Source: Methylococcus mesophilus
GTDB lineage: Bacteria; Pseudomonadota; Gammaproteobacteria; Methylococcales; Methylococcaceae
Assembly (NCBI RefSeq): GCF_026247885.1
Contig: NZ_CP110921.1
Location: forward strand, 434,001-498,000
Reading direction: 5' to 3'
DNA: 64,000 nt
Each line of letters starts with the position of its first letter. The first letter of the stretch is position 1. A program made the translations under genes and the position numbers. Below are positions 50,287-60,894 of the stretch, piece after piece. The notes beneath the pieces are model-generated. The model saw only the letters and a program-made list of their open reading frames with translations, searched no databases and was not told where the DNA came from.

Positions 50287-52575
50287 GTGCCGTATGACTC
50301 TACGCTCCTGACGCGCATGACCCGCAAGTTTCTCTATATTCCGGCTTTGCTTTTCCTGATCGCACTGATGGTCTATCTCAGCTATCAGGATTCGGTGATT
50401 CGCGAAAAATTCGAAGGACGTCGCTGGGCCCTGCCCGCCAAGGTGTACGCCATGCCGGTGGAACTCTATGCCGAGGCTCCGGTCTCTGCCAATCAACTGG
50501 TATGGATGCTGGATCAGCTCAGGTACCGCAGCGATCCCGATCTGACGTCTCAAGGCAGCTACACCCGCAAGGGCGGCGAGATATGGCTCAGGACCCGGGA
50601 GTTCCTGTTTCCGGATAAATCGGAACCGTCCAGCACCGTCCGAGTCGAGTTTAACGGCGGCGCCGTGCAGTCGCTGGAGAGCGTGGACTCGACCGACGCC
50701 CCGGCCCTGGTACGGCTGGACCCGGTGCAGATCGGCAGCTTTTATCCCGCATTGAAGGAAGACCGGATACTGGTCAAGCTCGAGGAAGTGCCCAAGCCGC
50801 TGATCGACGCACTGCTCGCAATCGAAGACCGTGATTTTTATGAGCATTTCGGCCTCTCGGCCAAGGGCATCCTGCGGGCTACCTGGCAGAACGTCAAGGC
50901 GGGCGGCTTCGTCCAGGGTGGCAGCACGCTGACCCAGCAGTTGGTCAAGAATTTCTTCCTCAGCTCCGAACGTACGCTGGAGCGTAAGGTCAGCGAAGCC
51001 TTCATGGCACTGATACTCGAAGCCCGCTACAGCAAGGACGCGATTCTCGAGGCCTATCTCAACGAAATCTACCTGGGTCAGGACGGCACCCGCGCCATCC
51101 ACGGGTTTGGCCTGGCAAGCCAGTACTACTTCAGCCGGGGCCTCAACGAACTGGAACTGCATCATGTGGCACTACTGGTCGCCCTGGTGCGGGGACCGAC
51201 CTATTACGATCCGCTCAAACACCCCGAACGCAGCCGGGAGCGGCGCGACCGCGTGCTGGATGCCATGGTGGAACAGGGCTTCGTTACGGCGGCCGAGGCC
51301 GACACTGCCAAACAGCGGCCTCTGGACGTGATCAAGAATCCGCACCAAGCCATCAGCCGCTATCCCGCCTTTCTCGATCTGATCCGGCGCCAACTTCAGG
51401 AGCAATACCGTCCGGAGGACCTGACTTCCGAGGGGCTGCGCATTTTCACGACGCTCGATGTGTTCGCCCAGGAACACCTCGAATCCGCGATCGCCAAAAC
51501 CTTGGCACGGCTGGACCATTCCACCCGGCCGGAAGAACGGCTGGAAACCGCCGCCGTCTTCACCCGGCGCTCCAACGGAGAGATCGCGGCCTTCGCGGGC
51601 GGCCGCGATGGGGAGTCCTCCGGCTTCAACCGCGCGCTCGACTCGGTCCGCCAGATCGGCTCCCTTTACAAACCGGTGGTCTACCTCACCGCGCTGGAGC
51701 AGCCCGGCGGCTATACCGTCGCTACGCCCGTGCTGGATGAAACCATCAAAGTGGAAGGCGGCGGCAAACCATGGATACCTAAAAACTATGACGGCAGGGA
51801 GCATGGGCAGGTACCGCTCCACACCGCGCTGGCCAACTCCTACAACCTGGCGACGGTACGGCTGGGCCTTGGCATCGGGGTCGAACGTACCGCCGAGACG
51901 CTCAGAAAGCTGGGCGTAAACCGTGAGGTGGACACCTATCCCTCGCTGCTGCTAGGTGCGGCCAACCTGTCGCCAATCGAGGTCGCCGCGCTATACCAGA
52001 CATTTGCGAGCGACGGTTTCGTCACGCCTCTTCGAGGAATCCAGGCCGTGCTGTCACAGGAAGGCCAGACCCTTCAGCGGTTCGGGCTGGAGCTTCGCCA
52101 GGCGGTGGATCCGGGTGTAGTCTACCTGCTGAACACCGTCCTGCAGGAAGTCATGAGCGAGGGCACCGGGCGTTCGGTTTACACCTATCTGCCGGAGGAT
52201 TTCCATGTCGCCGGCAAGACGGGCACGACCAACGACATGCGCGACAGTTGGTTCGCGGGCTTCAGCGGCGACTACACCGGGGTGGTCTGGGTGGGGCGCG
52301 ACGACAACCATCCGGCGGGCCTGACCGGCGCCCGTGGTGCGTTGCAGATCTGGGGCGCCACGATGCAGAAAATTGCCAAGGAACCCCTCGATCTCATCCC
52401 GCCGGACAACATAGAAATCCTGCGGGTGGACAGACATACGGGGCTGCGCGCCGACGATGGCTGCGCCGAGACACAGGATTTGCCGTTCGTCAAAGGCTCG
52501 GAGCCGGCGGTCTGGGCGCCCTGCGCCGAAGGCGGGGAAACCGGCGGAGACTCCTGGATCAAGAAACTGTTCTGA
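50287..52575 (+). CDS. mrcB: Bifunctional penicillin-binding protein 1b
   Basis: A class A PBP that polymerises and crosslinks peptidoglycan. One N-terminal helix (LYIPALLFLIALMVYLSY), a UB2H-like region, glycosyltransferase (EDRDFYEHFG with catalytic Glu, GGSTLTQQLVKNFFL), and transpeptidase (SLYK as SxxK, SYN in LANSYNLAT, KTGTTND as KTGT). 762 residues from the GTG at 50287; an ATG at 50317 starting MTRKFLYIP is equally plausible. Neither has a strong ribosome-binding site. Confidence 0.95.
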   Translation: MPYDSTLLTRMTRKFLYIPALLFLIALMVYLSYQDSVIREKFEGRRWALPAKVYAMPVELYAEAPVSANQLVWMLDQLRYRSDPDLTSQGSYTRKGGEIWLRTREFLFPDKSEPSSTVRVEFNGGAVQSLESVDSTDAPALVRLDPVQIGSFYPALKEDRILVKLEEVPKPLIDALLAIEDRDFYEHFGLSAKGILRATWQNVKAGGFVQGGSTLTQQLVKNFFLSSERTLERKVSEAFMALILEARYSKDAILEAYLNEIYLGQDGTRAIHGFGLASQYYFSRGLNELELHHVALLVALVRGPTYYDPLKHPERSRERRDRVLDAMVEQGFVTAAEADTAKQRPLDVIKNPHQAISRYPAFLDLIRRQLQEQYRPEDLTSEGLRIFTTLDVFAQEHLESAIAKTLARLDHSTRPEERLETAAVFTRRSNGEIAAFAGGRDGESSGFNRALDSVRQIGSLYKPVVYLTALEQPGGYTVATPVLDETIKVEGGGKPWIPKNYDGREHGQVPLHTALANSYNLATVRLGLGIGVERTAETLRKLGVNREVDTYPSLLLGAANLSPIEVAALYQTFASDGFVTPLRGIQAVLSQEGQTLQRFGLELRQAVDPGVVYLLNTVLQEVMSEGTGRSVYTYLPEDFHVAGKTGTTNDMRDSWFAGFSGDYTGVVWVGRDDNHPAGLTGARGALQIWGATMQKIAKEPLDLIPPDNIEILRVDRHTGLRADDGCAETQDLPFVKGSEPAVWAPCAEGGETGGDSWIKKLF

Positions 52576-52671
52576 CGGCGCCGGCCATTCCGGTCCACCG
52601 ATTCGCCCGTTGCGAGCAGTGCAGAAACAACCCAGGCGCCAGGCTTCCGCATCGAAAGCAGACGGGCAGGG

Positions 52672-55600
52672 TCAGTCCCGATAGCGCATGTCCGTCTCCA
52701 GCCGCATCGCATGCTCCATACGCCACTTGGTGAACTCCTTGGAGCCCAGGGGACGCGAGAACAGATAGCCCTGGCCGAAATCGCAGCCCTGCTCCAGCAG
52801 GATACGCCGCTGTTCCTCGCTTTCGACCCCTTCCGCGATGACCTTGAGCCCCAGGCTGTGGCCTAACGCCACCACCGTGCCGGAAATCGTCCTGTCGTCG
52901 GCGTCGAAGGCGATATCGCGGACAAAGCTGCGGTCGATTTTCAAGGTGGCGATCGGCAGGTTCTTCAGGTAGGACAGGCTGGAATAGCCTGTGCCGAAAT
53001 CGTCGATCGAGAGGCTGCATCCCAACGCGATCAGTTCCTGCAGCACGATCATGGTTTGGGCGTCGGCATCCAGCAGCGTGGATTCGGTCAGTTCGAGCTG
53101 CAAGGACGAGCCCGGGACGCCATAACGGCACAGCAACGACTCGACCCGCCGTACCAGCCGCGGATCACGGAAATGGCGGGCGGATAGGTTGACGCCGACG
53201 GTGATCGGCGCCAAATCGGCTTTCTTCCATTGGACGAGATGGCGGCAGGTGTCCTCCAGCACCCAGTCGCTGATGGCGACGATCAGATCATTGCTTTCGG
53301 CGATCGGAATGAACTGATCTGGCGTCAACAGCCCCCGCGCGGGATGCTGCCAACGCACCAGGGCTTCGGCCCCCACCAGCTTCCCGTCGGCCAGATCGAT
53401 CTCGGGCTGGAAGAAGGTCCGGAGTTCGCCGGCAGGGATAGCCTCCCTGAGTTCGGACAGCACCGTCAGCCGCGCCAGGATGTCCACGTTCATCCCGGGA
53501 TCGTAGAAACGGAACTGGTTGCGGCCCTGCTGTTTCGCGTGGTACATCGCAGTGTCCGCGTTGCGGAGCAAGGTTTCGAAATCGGTTCCGTCATGGGGAA
53601 AAAGGCTGATACCGACGGAGCCCGTCACCGCGAACGCCTGGCCCGAATGTTCAAAGGGTTTGCGCAGAGCCCCAAGTATCTTTTCGGTGACTTGGGACAC
53701 GCCGTCGCGGCCCATGTCCGGCAGAAGCAGCGCGAACTCGTCTCCCCCAAGGCGTGCGATCGTGTCCGTGTCACGCGTGAATTCCTTGATTTGTGCCGCC
53801 ACCCGGACCAGCAGTTCATCGCCTACCTGATGCCCGAGGGAATCGTTGACATCCTTGAAGTGGTCGACATCCAGGAACACCACGGCCAGCTCTTCTTTTC
53901 GGCGTTCCGCCAAGGCCAGCGCGTATTCCGCCCGCTCCATCAGGTAGCGCCGGTTGGGCAAGGCGGACAAAGGATCATAATAGGCCAGATGGTGAATATG
54001 CTCTTCCGCCTCCTTGAGGCTGGAAATGTCCGCGGCGACACCGATGTAATTGACCGTCGCCCCGGTCTCGTCGCGAACCGCCACGATCGTCTCCAGAACC
54101 GCAAACAACTCGCCATTCTTGCGCCGGTTCCAAAACTCGCCCTGCCAGGACCCTTCCTGTTCGACCGCCCGCCACATCGCCGCATAGTATTCCTTGCCAT
54201 GCCGGCCGGACTGCAGAAACGCAGGTGTCCTGCCCACGGCGTCCTCTGGGCTGTAGCCGGTCATGTCGCTGAAGGCCGGATTGACCGCCACGATTATGCG
54301 GCTTGCATCAGTCACCATGATCGACTCGCGTACCGCTTCAAACACCTTGCCGGCCAGAAGCAGGCGTTCGTCGCCTTTTTTCCGGTCGGAAATGTCGATG
54401 CATGAGCCGACATAGCCGACGAATTCGCCCCCCGCATCGAACCGCGGTGTCGCCTTGCCCAGCATCGTGCGGTACTCCCCATCGCGACGGCGCAGGCGGT
54501 ATTCGATCTCGAACGGCTTCCGGGAGTCGAACGCAAAAGCATAAACGCCGGCCCAGCGGGAGCGATCGTCGGGGTGTACGCCCTCCAGCCAGCCGTCACC
54601 CAACTCGTACTCGAGCGAACGCCCCGTGAAATTCAGCCACATTTCGTTGAAAAAAGTGCAGGCGCGCGCCGTATCTCCCATCCATATCAGCACCGGCGCA
54701 GAATTGGCCGCCAGCCGGAACCTTTCCTCGCTTTCCCTGAGCCGCATTTCGCTCCTTTCCCGTTCCGCGTCGCGGGCCAGGATTTCCAGTGCGAAAGAGA
54801 CATCCAGGGCCATGGTGTCGAGCACGGCGACGATGTCTTCCGAAAAGAAACCCGGTTCGCCCGCATAAAGGTTGATCGCACCTACCACCTTCCCAAACCG
54901 CCGCACGGGAAAAGCGCCGGAAGCCCGAACGCCCGCGGCCCGGCCTGCTTCATGCCAAGGCCGGCTGGCGGGATCGGCAAGAAAATCGTCGCTGATCACA
55001 TGGTGGCCGGCGGTTACGGCCATCCGCGTGGGACCACGATGCTGCGCGGCGTCTCCGCCGGAGAGGTTCAGCTTCCCCACGTAACCGGCATCGTCGCCGT
55101 AGCGGGCAACTGGGACCAGGGTGCCGGTTTCATTCTCGATCATCCCGATCCAGGCGAAGCGGAAGCCGCCGTTCCTGACAGCGATCCGGCAGATCGAGTA
55201 GAACAACTCCTGCTCGCTGGTATGGCGGACGATGATTTGATTGGTCTGCGCCAGCAGGCTGTGCAGATTCTTCTGCCGCGCGAGCGCCAGCTCGATACAC
55301 TTACGCTCGGTGACGTCCCGCACGATCGCCTGAACGAAATCGGAACCCTCCACGCTGATCGAGCGGACGCTCAGTTCTACGGGGACCGGAACCCCGTCTT
55401 TGCGGGTATGCACCGACTCCCAGACGCCTCCACCCCGGGCAACCGCTTCCTCCAGGCGCATCTGCTGGACACCATCCGTGTCTCCCGCCACAACCTCGGC
55501 CAGGGCCATTCCCGCCAGTTCCTCTCTGGAGTACCCATAAAGCTCCAGCGCGCGATCGTTGGCATCGATAATGTGGTGATCCCGGTTGGCGAGCAGAATG

Positions 55601-56709
55601 GCATCATTTGCATACCTGACGAAGTATTCGAAGCGCCTCAACAGGTCGGCCCGTTCCCTTTCCACCCGAAGCGCGACTTGGCCGTGACGCCGGTCGGACC
55701 ATCGCCCGAGCAATGCCGCCGCAGCGGCGATCGTGCCCAGTAGTCCCAGCAACGACGCGCCGATAACAAACGGCCGGCTTTCCTCCGGGAGCGACGTGGC
55801 CGGCATTTCCGCCATGACATACCAGGCTGATCCTGGAATCGGCGCCCCCAGCGACAAGAGTGCCGCTTCGGCGTCCCGTTCCTGCATGAGCAGTCCTCGC
55901 TCGCCCTGGACGATTTTGAGCGCCGCTTCAGGAACCGCCGTCGCCTGCGACGAAGGCCGGCTGTCGCGTACGAGAAAATTTCGGTCCAGGGATACGAGAC
56001 GGTTCCCTCTCTGGCCAATCAGGGAAATCTCCGGTTTGGACTGCGACAGCGATTCAAACAAAGCGCGCAGAAAATGCCCTGCATCGGCTACCATCACGAT
56101 GGCACCGACGAGACGCCGCTCTCCCTTCATTTCATGAAATACCGGGATGAGCGCATCGGCGAGAAGCTCACCTTCATCCGGTGAAAGGTACCAGTCGCCC
56201 AGGACCGGGCGCGCACCCGCCTCCTTCGCCGGCACCGAAACATGCACGTATCCGCTCTTCCCATCCGGCTCGCCCTGAGCCATCAGCGACAAACGGATTT
56301 TTCCGGCCGCATCGAGCAGCAGAACATTCCGGTAGCCGCCCGCCTCCCGGGACGACTGCATTTGAGACAACACCAGCCGCGTCGAAGCCGTGTCCTGCCC
56401 GCCCACGGCCAGCCAAGCGCCGGCCGCGGCGAGAAACGAAGCGTCCCCGGCCAGTTGCTCCGCATCGGCCAGCCTTTCGGCGCGCCATTGCGCAATGTGC
56501 TGGAATTTCGCCTGAACCACCGCTGCCAGCGTATCGCCGGCATGCAGTCGCAAATGTTGCACATGGGACAGATAAAACTGCAACCCGCCGAGGAGGGTAG
56601 TGCACACCGTCAACGCGATGATGACCGACCATCGGGGGAAACGTCGGAACGAGCGCACCACCGCAACCCGCTTCACGCCAGGTGATGCACCCTTTGCCTC
56701 GTTAATCAT
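52672..56709 (-). CDS. dCache/PAS/GAF/PAS/PAS GGDEF-EAL protein
   Basis: A 1345-residue cyclic di-GMP signalling protein. Helix at about 30-50, a dCache-like periplasmic sensor to about 310, a second helix, PAS (about 360-480), GAF (about 500-650), two PAS domains (about 665-915), GGDEF (LGGDEFALLL) and EAL (GAEALVRW, DDFGTGYSSLSYLK, KIDRSFV). Both catalytic motifs are intact, so either activity is possible. Next to a chemoreceptor on the same strand, 60 bases apart. Confidence 0.95.
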   Translation of the reverse strand: MINEAKGASPGVKRVAVVRSFRRFPRWSVIIALTVCTTLLGGLQFYLSHVQHLRLHAGDTLAAVVQAKFQHIAQWRAERLADAEQLAGDASFLAAAGAWLAVGGQDTASTRLVLSQMQSSREAGGYRNVLLLDAAGKIRLSLMAQGEPDGKSGYVHVSVPAKEAGARPVLGDWYLSPDEGELLADALIPVFHEMKGERRLVGAIVMVADAGHFLRALFESLSQSKPEISLIGQRGNRLVSLDRNFLVRDSRPSSQATAVPEAALKIVQGERGLLMQERDAEAALLSLGAPIPGSAWYVMAEMPATSLPEESRPFVIGASLLGLLGTIAAAAALLGRWSDRRHGQVALRVERERADLLRRFEYFVRYANDAILLANRDHHIIDANDRALELYGYSREELAGMALAEVVAGDTDGVQQMRLEEAVARGGGVWESVHTRKDGVPVPVELSVRSISVEGSDFVQAIVRDVTERKCIELALARQKNLHSLLAQTNQIIVRHTSEQELFYSICRIAVRNGGFRFAWIGMIENETGTLVPVARYGDDAGYVGKLNLSGGDAAQHRGPTRMAVTAGHHVISDDFLADPASRPWHEAGRAAGVRASGAFPVRRFGKVVGAINLYAGEPGFFSEDIVAVLDTMALDVSFALEILARDAERERSEMRLRESEERFRLAANSAPVLIWMGDTARACTFFNEMWLNFTGRSLEYELGDGWLEGVHPDDRSRWAGVYAFAFDSRKPFEIEYRLRRRDGEYRTMLGKATPRFDAGGEFVGYVGSCIDISDRKKGDERLLLAGKVFEAVRESIMVTDASRIIVAVNPAFSDMTGYSPEDAVGRTPAFLQSGRHGKEYYAAMWRAVEQEGSWQGEFWNRRKNGELFAVLETIVAVRDETGATVNYIGVAADISSLKEAEEHIHHLAYYDPLSALPNRRYLMERAEYALALAERRKEELAVVFLDVDHFKDVNDSLGHQVGDELLVRVAAQIKEFTRDTDTIARLGGDEFALLLPDMGRDGVSQVTEKILGALRKPFEHSGQAFAVTGSVGISLFPHDGTDFETLLRNADTAMYHAKQQGRNQFRFYDPGMNVDILARLTVLSELREAIPAGELRTFFQPEIDLADGKLVGAEALVRWQHPARGLLTPDQFIPIAESNDLIVAISDWVLEDTCRHLVQWKKADLAPITVGVNLSARHFRDPRLVRRVESLLCRYGVPGSSLQLELTESTLLDADAQTMIVLQELIALGCSLSIDDFGTGYSSLSYLKNLPIATLKIDRSFVRDIAFDADDRTISGTVVALGHSLGLKVIAEGVESEEQRRILLEQGCDFGQGYLFSRPLGSKEFTKWRMEHAMRLETDMRYRD

Positions 56710-56768
56710 TATTGCCCCAGGAAATTACGCGAAAACACAGGGTAAAACCGTACTGCCGCGAAAGCGGC

Positions 56769-58859
56769 TTACAGCCTAAATTTGCCGATCTCAGCCTGCA
56801 GTTCCTGCACTGCAGTGTGGAGCTTGACCACCATTGAGGCCAAGTGCTCGGACGATGTCGCCGCCCCTTGGGCTTCATCCTTCAAGGCAACCATCGCCCC
56901 ATTGATCTGCTGGGCGCCCTCGGCCTGCGCCCGCATGCCTTCATAAACCCGGCCGAAACGCGGCACCAGCTGGTCGATCCGCTCCAAAACGGCGGTGAAA
57001 TGGTCGGCAAGCCGCCGCACGTTCGACAGACCGGCCGTGCTCATCTCCTCCTGGAAAGACTCCAGAACCTGGACGCCCCCTGCGACCGCCCTTTGCATGT
57101 CGCGTACCATCGCCTCCACATCCAGTGCCGCGACCGCACTCTGGTCCGCCAGCCGCCTGATCTCGCTGGCTACGACGGCGAACCCGGCCCCCTGTTTCCC
57201 TGCCTTCTCAGCCTCGATCGATGCATTCAATGAGAGCAGGTTGGTTTGGACGGCAATATCCGTCATGGCGTTCATGATCCGGTTGATACCCTTCGCCTGC
57301 TCACCGATGGCTGCGAAGCGTTCCACCACCGACGACATGCCCTCGCTCATGCGATGCATCGCCGCCTCTGTCTCCGCCAGGCTTTCTCTCCCGGCCGAGG
57401 CGACTTCCGCCGTTTCGGCGGTTGCCTGAGCGACGTCGGCGACGTTGCGCACCATCTCGTCGCCAGTTGTCGAAATCTCGCGGACCGAAGCGGCGATTTG
57501 TTGCGTCAGCGCGCCGAACTCATGAGCCAGGCTTGCTTCATGCCGGGCCGCCACGGTGATTTCCTCGCCAACGGCGACCAACTGTCGGCTGGACCGTTTC
57601 ACCCGCCCGATCAAATCGGCCAAAGCCTGCCGCATGGCCGCCATGGCTCGTACCAGATCACCGATTTCATCCGTATCGGCAGCCTCCAGCTTTGAACTCA
57701 GATCGCCGGCCGCGACTTGCGCCGCAACGCGCGCGGTGTCCTCGATGCGACGGGTCACCGCCCGCAACGCTAACAGCGCCGCCCCGAGGACCGCCGCCAG
57801 AATAGCGGCCGACACACCCAAGGCGCCTTTGACAGTACCGATCAGGCCAGCCAGAATTTCCGCCCGGCTGGCGGCCAAAACCAAAGTCCAGTCGCCTGTC
57901 GCCAGTCGGGTTGATACGAAATAGGTTTCGGCGCCGTTGCGGGGATCGGGGGCCAATTGGAACGTACCTTTTCCCGTATCGAGATACGCCCGTTCCAATA
58001 TAGGCAACCATGAGGTGTCTTCTATTGGACGGGCACGGGCGGAAGCATCAACCGTTGACGCGATCACACGCCCCCGTTGGCTCAAGAGGAAAAATCCGCC
58101 GGCCTCATGGCGATGCATCCCCCGGAGTGTTTCGTCGATGTCGTTGAGCGCCTTATCCACTCCCGCAATACCCAAGAACCGCCCGTCCCGCATCAAGGGG
58201 ACGGCATTTTCGACCATGTACTTCCCCTCATAATCATAGGGCTCGGTCACCATCGCAAAGCGCTGGCCTTGCGCCCCGCTCCAGGAATGGCGGTAAAGCC
58301 GGCTGATCCCTCCGGCCAGACTGATGCCCTCCTCCTCGACCTTTCCTTCGTGGCGATTCTTGACCCCGCGGTAATAGTAACTCGACTCCATGTTAGCCAG
58401 CGGCGACAACTTTATCCGTAGTGGGTTTTCGCGGTCGCGAAACCAGTAAGGGAGAAACCGTCCCTCCCGGCTCAACGCATCGGATGGAACCTCGCCGGCC
58501 TCGGAAGCGGAGCCGTCGTTGCCATCGCCATCCGGTTCATAGCCGAAATAGGCACCGGTAAACTCCGGAAAAGCCTCCAATATCTTGCGGGCGAACTCCA
58601 AGGATACCAGCCGATTGCCGAACAGCCCCGCTTCTTGCGCCAGCGCCATGGTTTTCGGGACGGTCAAGGCAGTGATATTGGCCAACTCGATCCGCAGCGC
58701 CGCCTCGTTAACCTCAGCGCGAAGTCTCAGTTCCGACTCCCGTACCAGGTCCTGATAATAGTTCCACATGACGAACCCCAGCAGTAAACCCATCGCCAGA
58801 GCCATCGGAAGAACGCAGGCGAGCAAGAGGCGCGCGCGCACCGTCAATCGGAATCGCAT
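56769..58859 (-). CDS. Methyl-accepting chemotaxis protein with a Cache sensor
   Basis: A 696-residue receptor. Helices at about 10-30 and 350-370 flank a periplasmic dCache sensor, followed by HAMP and the signalling tip [34 protein letters not shown]. Same tip type as the receptor at 37615, so both probably feed the same chemosensory pathway; no che genes are in the window. Confidence 0.93.
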   Translation of the reverse strand: MRFRLTVRARLLLACVLPMALAMGLLLGFVMWNYYQDLVRESELRLRAEVNEAALRIELANITALTVPKTMALAQEAGLFGNRLVSLEFARKILEAFPEFTGAYFGYEPDGDGNDGSASEAGEVPSDALSREGRFLPYWFRDRENPLRIKLSPLANMESSYYYRGVKNRHEGKVEEEGISLAGGISRLYRHSWSGAQGQRFAMVTEPYDYEGKYMVENAVPLMRDGRFLGIAGVDKALNDIDETLRGMHRHEAGGFFLLSQRGRVIASTVDASARARPIEDTSWLPILERAYLDTGKGTFQLAPDPRNGAETYFVSTRLATGDWTLVLAASRAEILAGLIGTVKGALGVSAAILAAVLGAALLALRAVTRRIEDTARVAAQVAAGDLSSKLEAADTDEIGDLVRAMAAMRQALADLIGRVKRSSRQLVAVGEEITVAARHEASLAHEFGALTQQIAASVREISTTGDEMVRNVADVAQATAETAEVASAGRESLAETEAAMHRMSEGMSSVVERFAAIGEQAKGINRIMNAMTDIAVQTNLLSLNASIEAEKAGKQGAGFAVVASEIRRLADQSAVAALDVEAMVRDMQRAVAGGVQVLESFQEEMSTAGLSNVRRLADHFTAVLERIDQLVPRFGRVYEGMRAQAEGAQQINGAMVALKDEAQGAATSSEHLASMVVKLHTAVQELQAEIGKFRL

Positions 58860-58989
58860 ATCGAAACCCTAAGAATAGCTAACAGGGGAATTGGAACACG
58901 CAGTCTCCCCTTGCCGGTGTAGGCATGGCACTGGACGGCACCACAAGGATGCTGCACCTGCCAAGGGCTGGAATTTTCGCTAAACGGCG

Positions 58990-60705
58990 TCAGCCGGCCG
59001 GTTCGGAGACCGCGCCATCCCGAATTGCTTTCCAGGACCAGCGACCCTCGGGCTCCAGATCCAGCACGGCATCGTAGAACGACAGATTGTCGTGGCTGTT
59101 GCCCAGAGTGATGTAGGCGATCGAATGGTCATGCAGCATTTGCAGCACCCGATCCAACTGCTCGGCATCGAGCGCGGTCCCTGGCCGGTCTAGGAACACG
59201 AAGCGCGGCCCAAGGAGCAGGAGATGCGTAAAAGCCAGAAGCTGCTGCTCTCCCAAGGACAGGACGTCGTCCCAATCGGCCTCCGTATCCAAACCGCCGA
59301 CCCTGGCAAGAATGGAATCAATGTCCAACGACCGCAAAGTCTCCATGATCCTGTCGTCCGGAGTCTGATCTTCACCGCCCGTACGAAGCAAAGACTCCCG
59401 CAAAGTTCCGGGAGGCAAATACGGTCTTTCCGGCAAGAACAGGGTATCCTCGAGGCCCGGACGGATGATCTTCCCGCTTCCAGCATCCCACAGATCCGCC
59501 GTCGCTCTGAACAATGCCACCTTCGCGGTCTGGTTCTCGCCCCGGATCAGAAGCCGGCCACCCGCCGGAATTTCCACAGAAAGCTGGTCGATCAGAAGCC
59601 GACCGTCCCGCGGCGATTGCAGGCTGAGCCTTTCATAGGCGATCCGGTCGCACATCTCACAGACTTCGATCGGTGATGCGGTCCCCGAGCGCACTGTCTC
59701 GACGGCCTGGACCAGACCGCGAAGCCGGGCTATCACGGCGGTGTAAGCCGAAATGGACTGAAACTGTGTCACGATCAGCGAAAACGCGCCGAGCAGATAG
59801 GTAAATGCCATCGCCGATTGGGTGATCACACCGAATTCGACCTTGCCATCGATGAACAAAGGCGCCACAACCAGCGCAGGTATCACGGGGATCAAATAGT
59901 TGTACCACGTGGTGAAGAATCCGAGATTGCGGTTGACCGCGATCAGCCTGCGGAAATTGGCGGTGAGCGCCCCGAGTTGACGTAGCAGGCGAGACTGAAT
60001 TCGCCGTTCGCGATGCAGCAGCGCGATGGATTCGGCATTTTCGTGGACATGGATGAGACCCGCCCGAAAATCCGCCTCGCGGTCAAGCTGGTCATAATTC
60101 AGCTGGACCAGAGGCCTCCCCAGCCGGACGGTAAAATAGGAGCCCGCCACGGCGTAAACCACCGCAACCCCGAACAACAGCGGACTGATACTCCACATCA
60201 CGCCGGAAAAAGCCAGCACAGTAAACGAACTGTTGAGAAGCATCAAAGTAAAAGACAGCGTAGTGACGGTAAATGCCTTCACGTCCTCTGCGATGCGCTG
60301 GTCGGGATTGGCGACCTCCTGGCTCTCGTCGAGACGGTAATAGATACGTTCATCCAGATAAGCGTTCACCAATCTTCGCGTCAGCCATTCCCGCCAAAGC
60401 AGACCCAGCCGCTCCTCGCAAAACCGGTAGATCACAGCAGTGACGGTGGTCGCAGCGAACACGCCGAGATAGAGTACCGCATACCAGATGAACCCCCCCA
60501 TGTAGCGATTTTCGATCGCAGTCATGAAATCCCGGCCTACATAGCTGTTAAGCACGTTCAGGCCGTTGATCGCGAGCATCAACAGAAGGAGCGACGCAAA
60601 CAGAACCTTGGCCTTCCAGCCCACTTCCGAGCCTGCGAAATCCCTTACGCTGCCAAGGATGCGCTTCAGGATCAATCCATGTTTTGAGACTGGTTCGGCG
60701 CTCAT
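58990..60705 (-). CDS. SbmA/YddA-type ABC protein with degraded ATPase motifs
   Basis: 571 residues: about six membrane helices (ABC_membrane_2-like, 30-330) and an ATPase domain from about 355. The Walker A is GENQTAKV (389-396) instead of GxxGxGK(S/T); the signature is LSLGEQQ, normal for this family; after Walker B (FVFLD) the catalytic Glu is Arg507; the H-loop His is replaced (TLGNSH). ATP hydrolysis is therefore doubtful. Role unknown; relatives move peptides or act in envelope stress. Confidence 0.88.
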   Translation of the reverse strand: MSAEPVSKHGLILKRILGSVRDFAGSEVGWKAKVLFASLLLLMLAINGLNVLNSYVGRDFMTAIENRYMGGFIWYAVLYLGVFAATTVTAVIYRFCEERLGLLWREWLTRRLVNAYLDERIYYRLDESQEVANPDQRIAEDVKAFTVTTLSFTLMLLNSSFTVLAFSGVMWSISPLLFGVAVVYAVAGSYFTVRLGRPLVQLNYDQLDREADFRAGLIHVHENAESIALLHRERRIQSRLLRQLGALTANFRRLIAVNRNLGFFTTWYNYLIPVIPALVVAPLFIDGKVEFGVITQSAMAFTYLLGAFSLIVTQFQSISAYTAVIARLRGLVQAVETVRSGTASPIEVCEMCDRIAYERLSLQSPRDGRLLIDQLSVEIPAGGRLLIRGENQTAKVALFRATADLWDAGSGKIIRPGLEDTLFLPERPYLPPGTLRESLLRTGGEDQTPDDRIMETLRSLDIDSILARVGGLDTEADWDDVLSLGEQQLLAFTHLLLLGPRFVFLDRPGTALDAEQLDRVLQMLHDHSIAYITLGNSHDNLSFYDAVLDLEPEGRWSWKAIRDGAVSEPAG

Positions 60706-60894
60706 GATTGTTCTTCTCGAATGCTTTTCCCGCAGATGCCGAAGCGAAGATCCACCCGTGCAAAAAAGGCACCGGCGCGGCCAAACTGCAGTTCACCCTG
60801 CCGGCACCGGAACTGGACGGCGTTGAGGCATTATCGACAAAACGTGGAAAGACACAATCGACGCATCGGCTACCAACGAATATCGTGCGCCGAT

